Shown: positions 63,836 through 64,000 of the stretch, piece after piece
Layout: each line of letters starts with the position of its first letter
How positions within the stretch are numbered: the stretch's first letter is position 1
Source of the DNA: Littorina saxatilis
Lineage: Eukaryota; Mollusca; Gastropoda; Littorinimorpha; Littorinidae
Length of the DNA: 64,000 bases
Direction: 5' to 3'
Assembly (NCBI RefSeq): GCF_037325665.1
Contig: NC_090255.1
Coordinates: 31,937,504-32,001,503, forward strand
The notes under the pieces: model-generated
The model's database searches: none
What the model was told of the DNA's origin: nothing
The model's input: only the letters and a program-made list of their open reading frames with translations
Translations under genes and position numbers: made by a program

Positions 63836-64000
63836 TTGGTTGGTTGGTTGGTTATTATTGTCTATTGTCTCAACAGGTAATGCTATTCGAGACCGATGAA
63901 AGTTACAGACAGACAGGCAGGCAGGCAGGCAGGCAGGCAGACAGGCTGGCAGGCAGGCAGGCAGGCAGACAGACGACAGACAGACAAGACGACAGACAGA
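63836..64000. repeat. GGTT and CAGG/CAGA microsatellites
   Basis: (TTGG)n at 63836-63852 and a long (CAGG)n/(CAGA)n tract from about 63904 to the window end. Confidence 0.9.

Overview
This window looks like animal nuclear DNA from a marine mollusc, most likely a gastropod. The grounds are intron-split genes with GT/AG borders, DIRS-type tyrosine-recombinase retrotransposons, tRNA-headed SINEs, and abundant short repeat families (the 'GTCGCGTAAGGCGAAAA' and 'ACCACGAAGGTTATATCGCG' types) that I associate with gastropods. The species is inference. There is no sign of bacterial operons, rRNA or CRISPR. Most of the 64 kb is mobile DNA, and many elements are nested in others.

Layout. 1-10470: two DIRS-like retrotransposons lying head to tail. 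The first is cut by the window edge; the second is a deletion derivative without a reverse transcriptase and with a tandem-repeat-rich interior. 11591-27745 (+): a host gene in eight predicted exons whose phases all agree (1022 residues if the start is right). It encodes an RRM-like domain, an 8-residue SEKEKTGT repeat, two copies of a helical domain resembling the Gag-like protein of the DIRS elements next door, an RG-rich exon and a Q/R-rich tail. Its introns hold a degenerate ~175-bp array with a conserved 15-bp box, MITEs, SINEs and Helitron-like elements. 27970-34640: mostly repeats, including two CTAG-ended Helitrons inserted in tandem inside another repeat.

34740-48545 (-): a THAP-domain gene with a 21-residue repeat exon and a decayed C2H2 zinc-finger array. 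The gene has been hit by at least three insertions: a TIR element in the repeat exon, a TTAA element in one finger linker and a SINE fragment in another finger. Its introns carry a perfect 125-bp palindrome, an inverted SINE pair bounded by TTAA, and a CR1/Jockey-like LINE fragment. 48546-55870: sparse, with three small candidate exons on the + strand. 57357-61508 (-): the last three exons of a second, inverted paralogue of the 11.6-27.7 kb gene, with a 23-bp minisatellite in an intron; the rest should lie beyond the right edge.

Two themes stand out. First, four otherwise unlike repeat families (A, D, E, F) share one architecture: a 5' palindrome, a matching subterminal inverted repeat, a short 3' hairpin and a CTTG end next to TT. 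This is what Helentron-derived (HINE) elements look like. Second, TTAA-bounded, piggyBac-like non-autonomous elements recur through the right half and insert into one another, into finger linkers and into the paralogue. Exon calls rest on splice signals, phase agreement and cross-paralogue conservation, not on transcripts.
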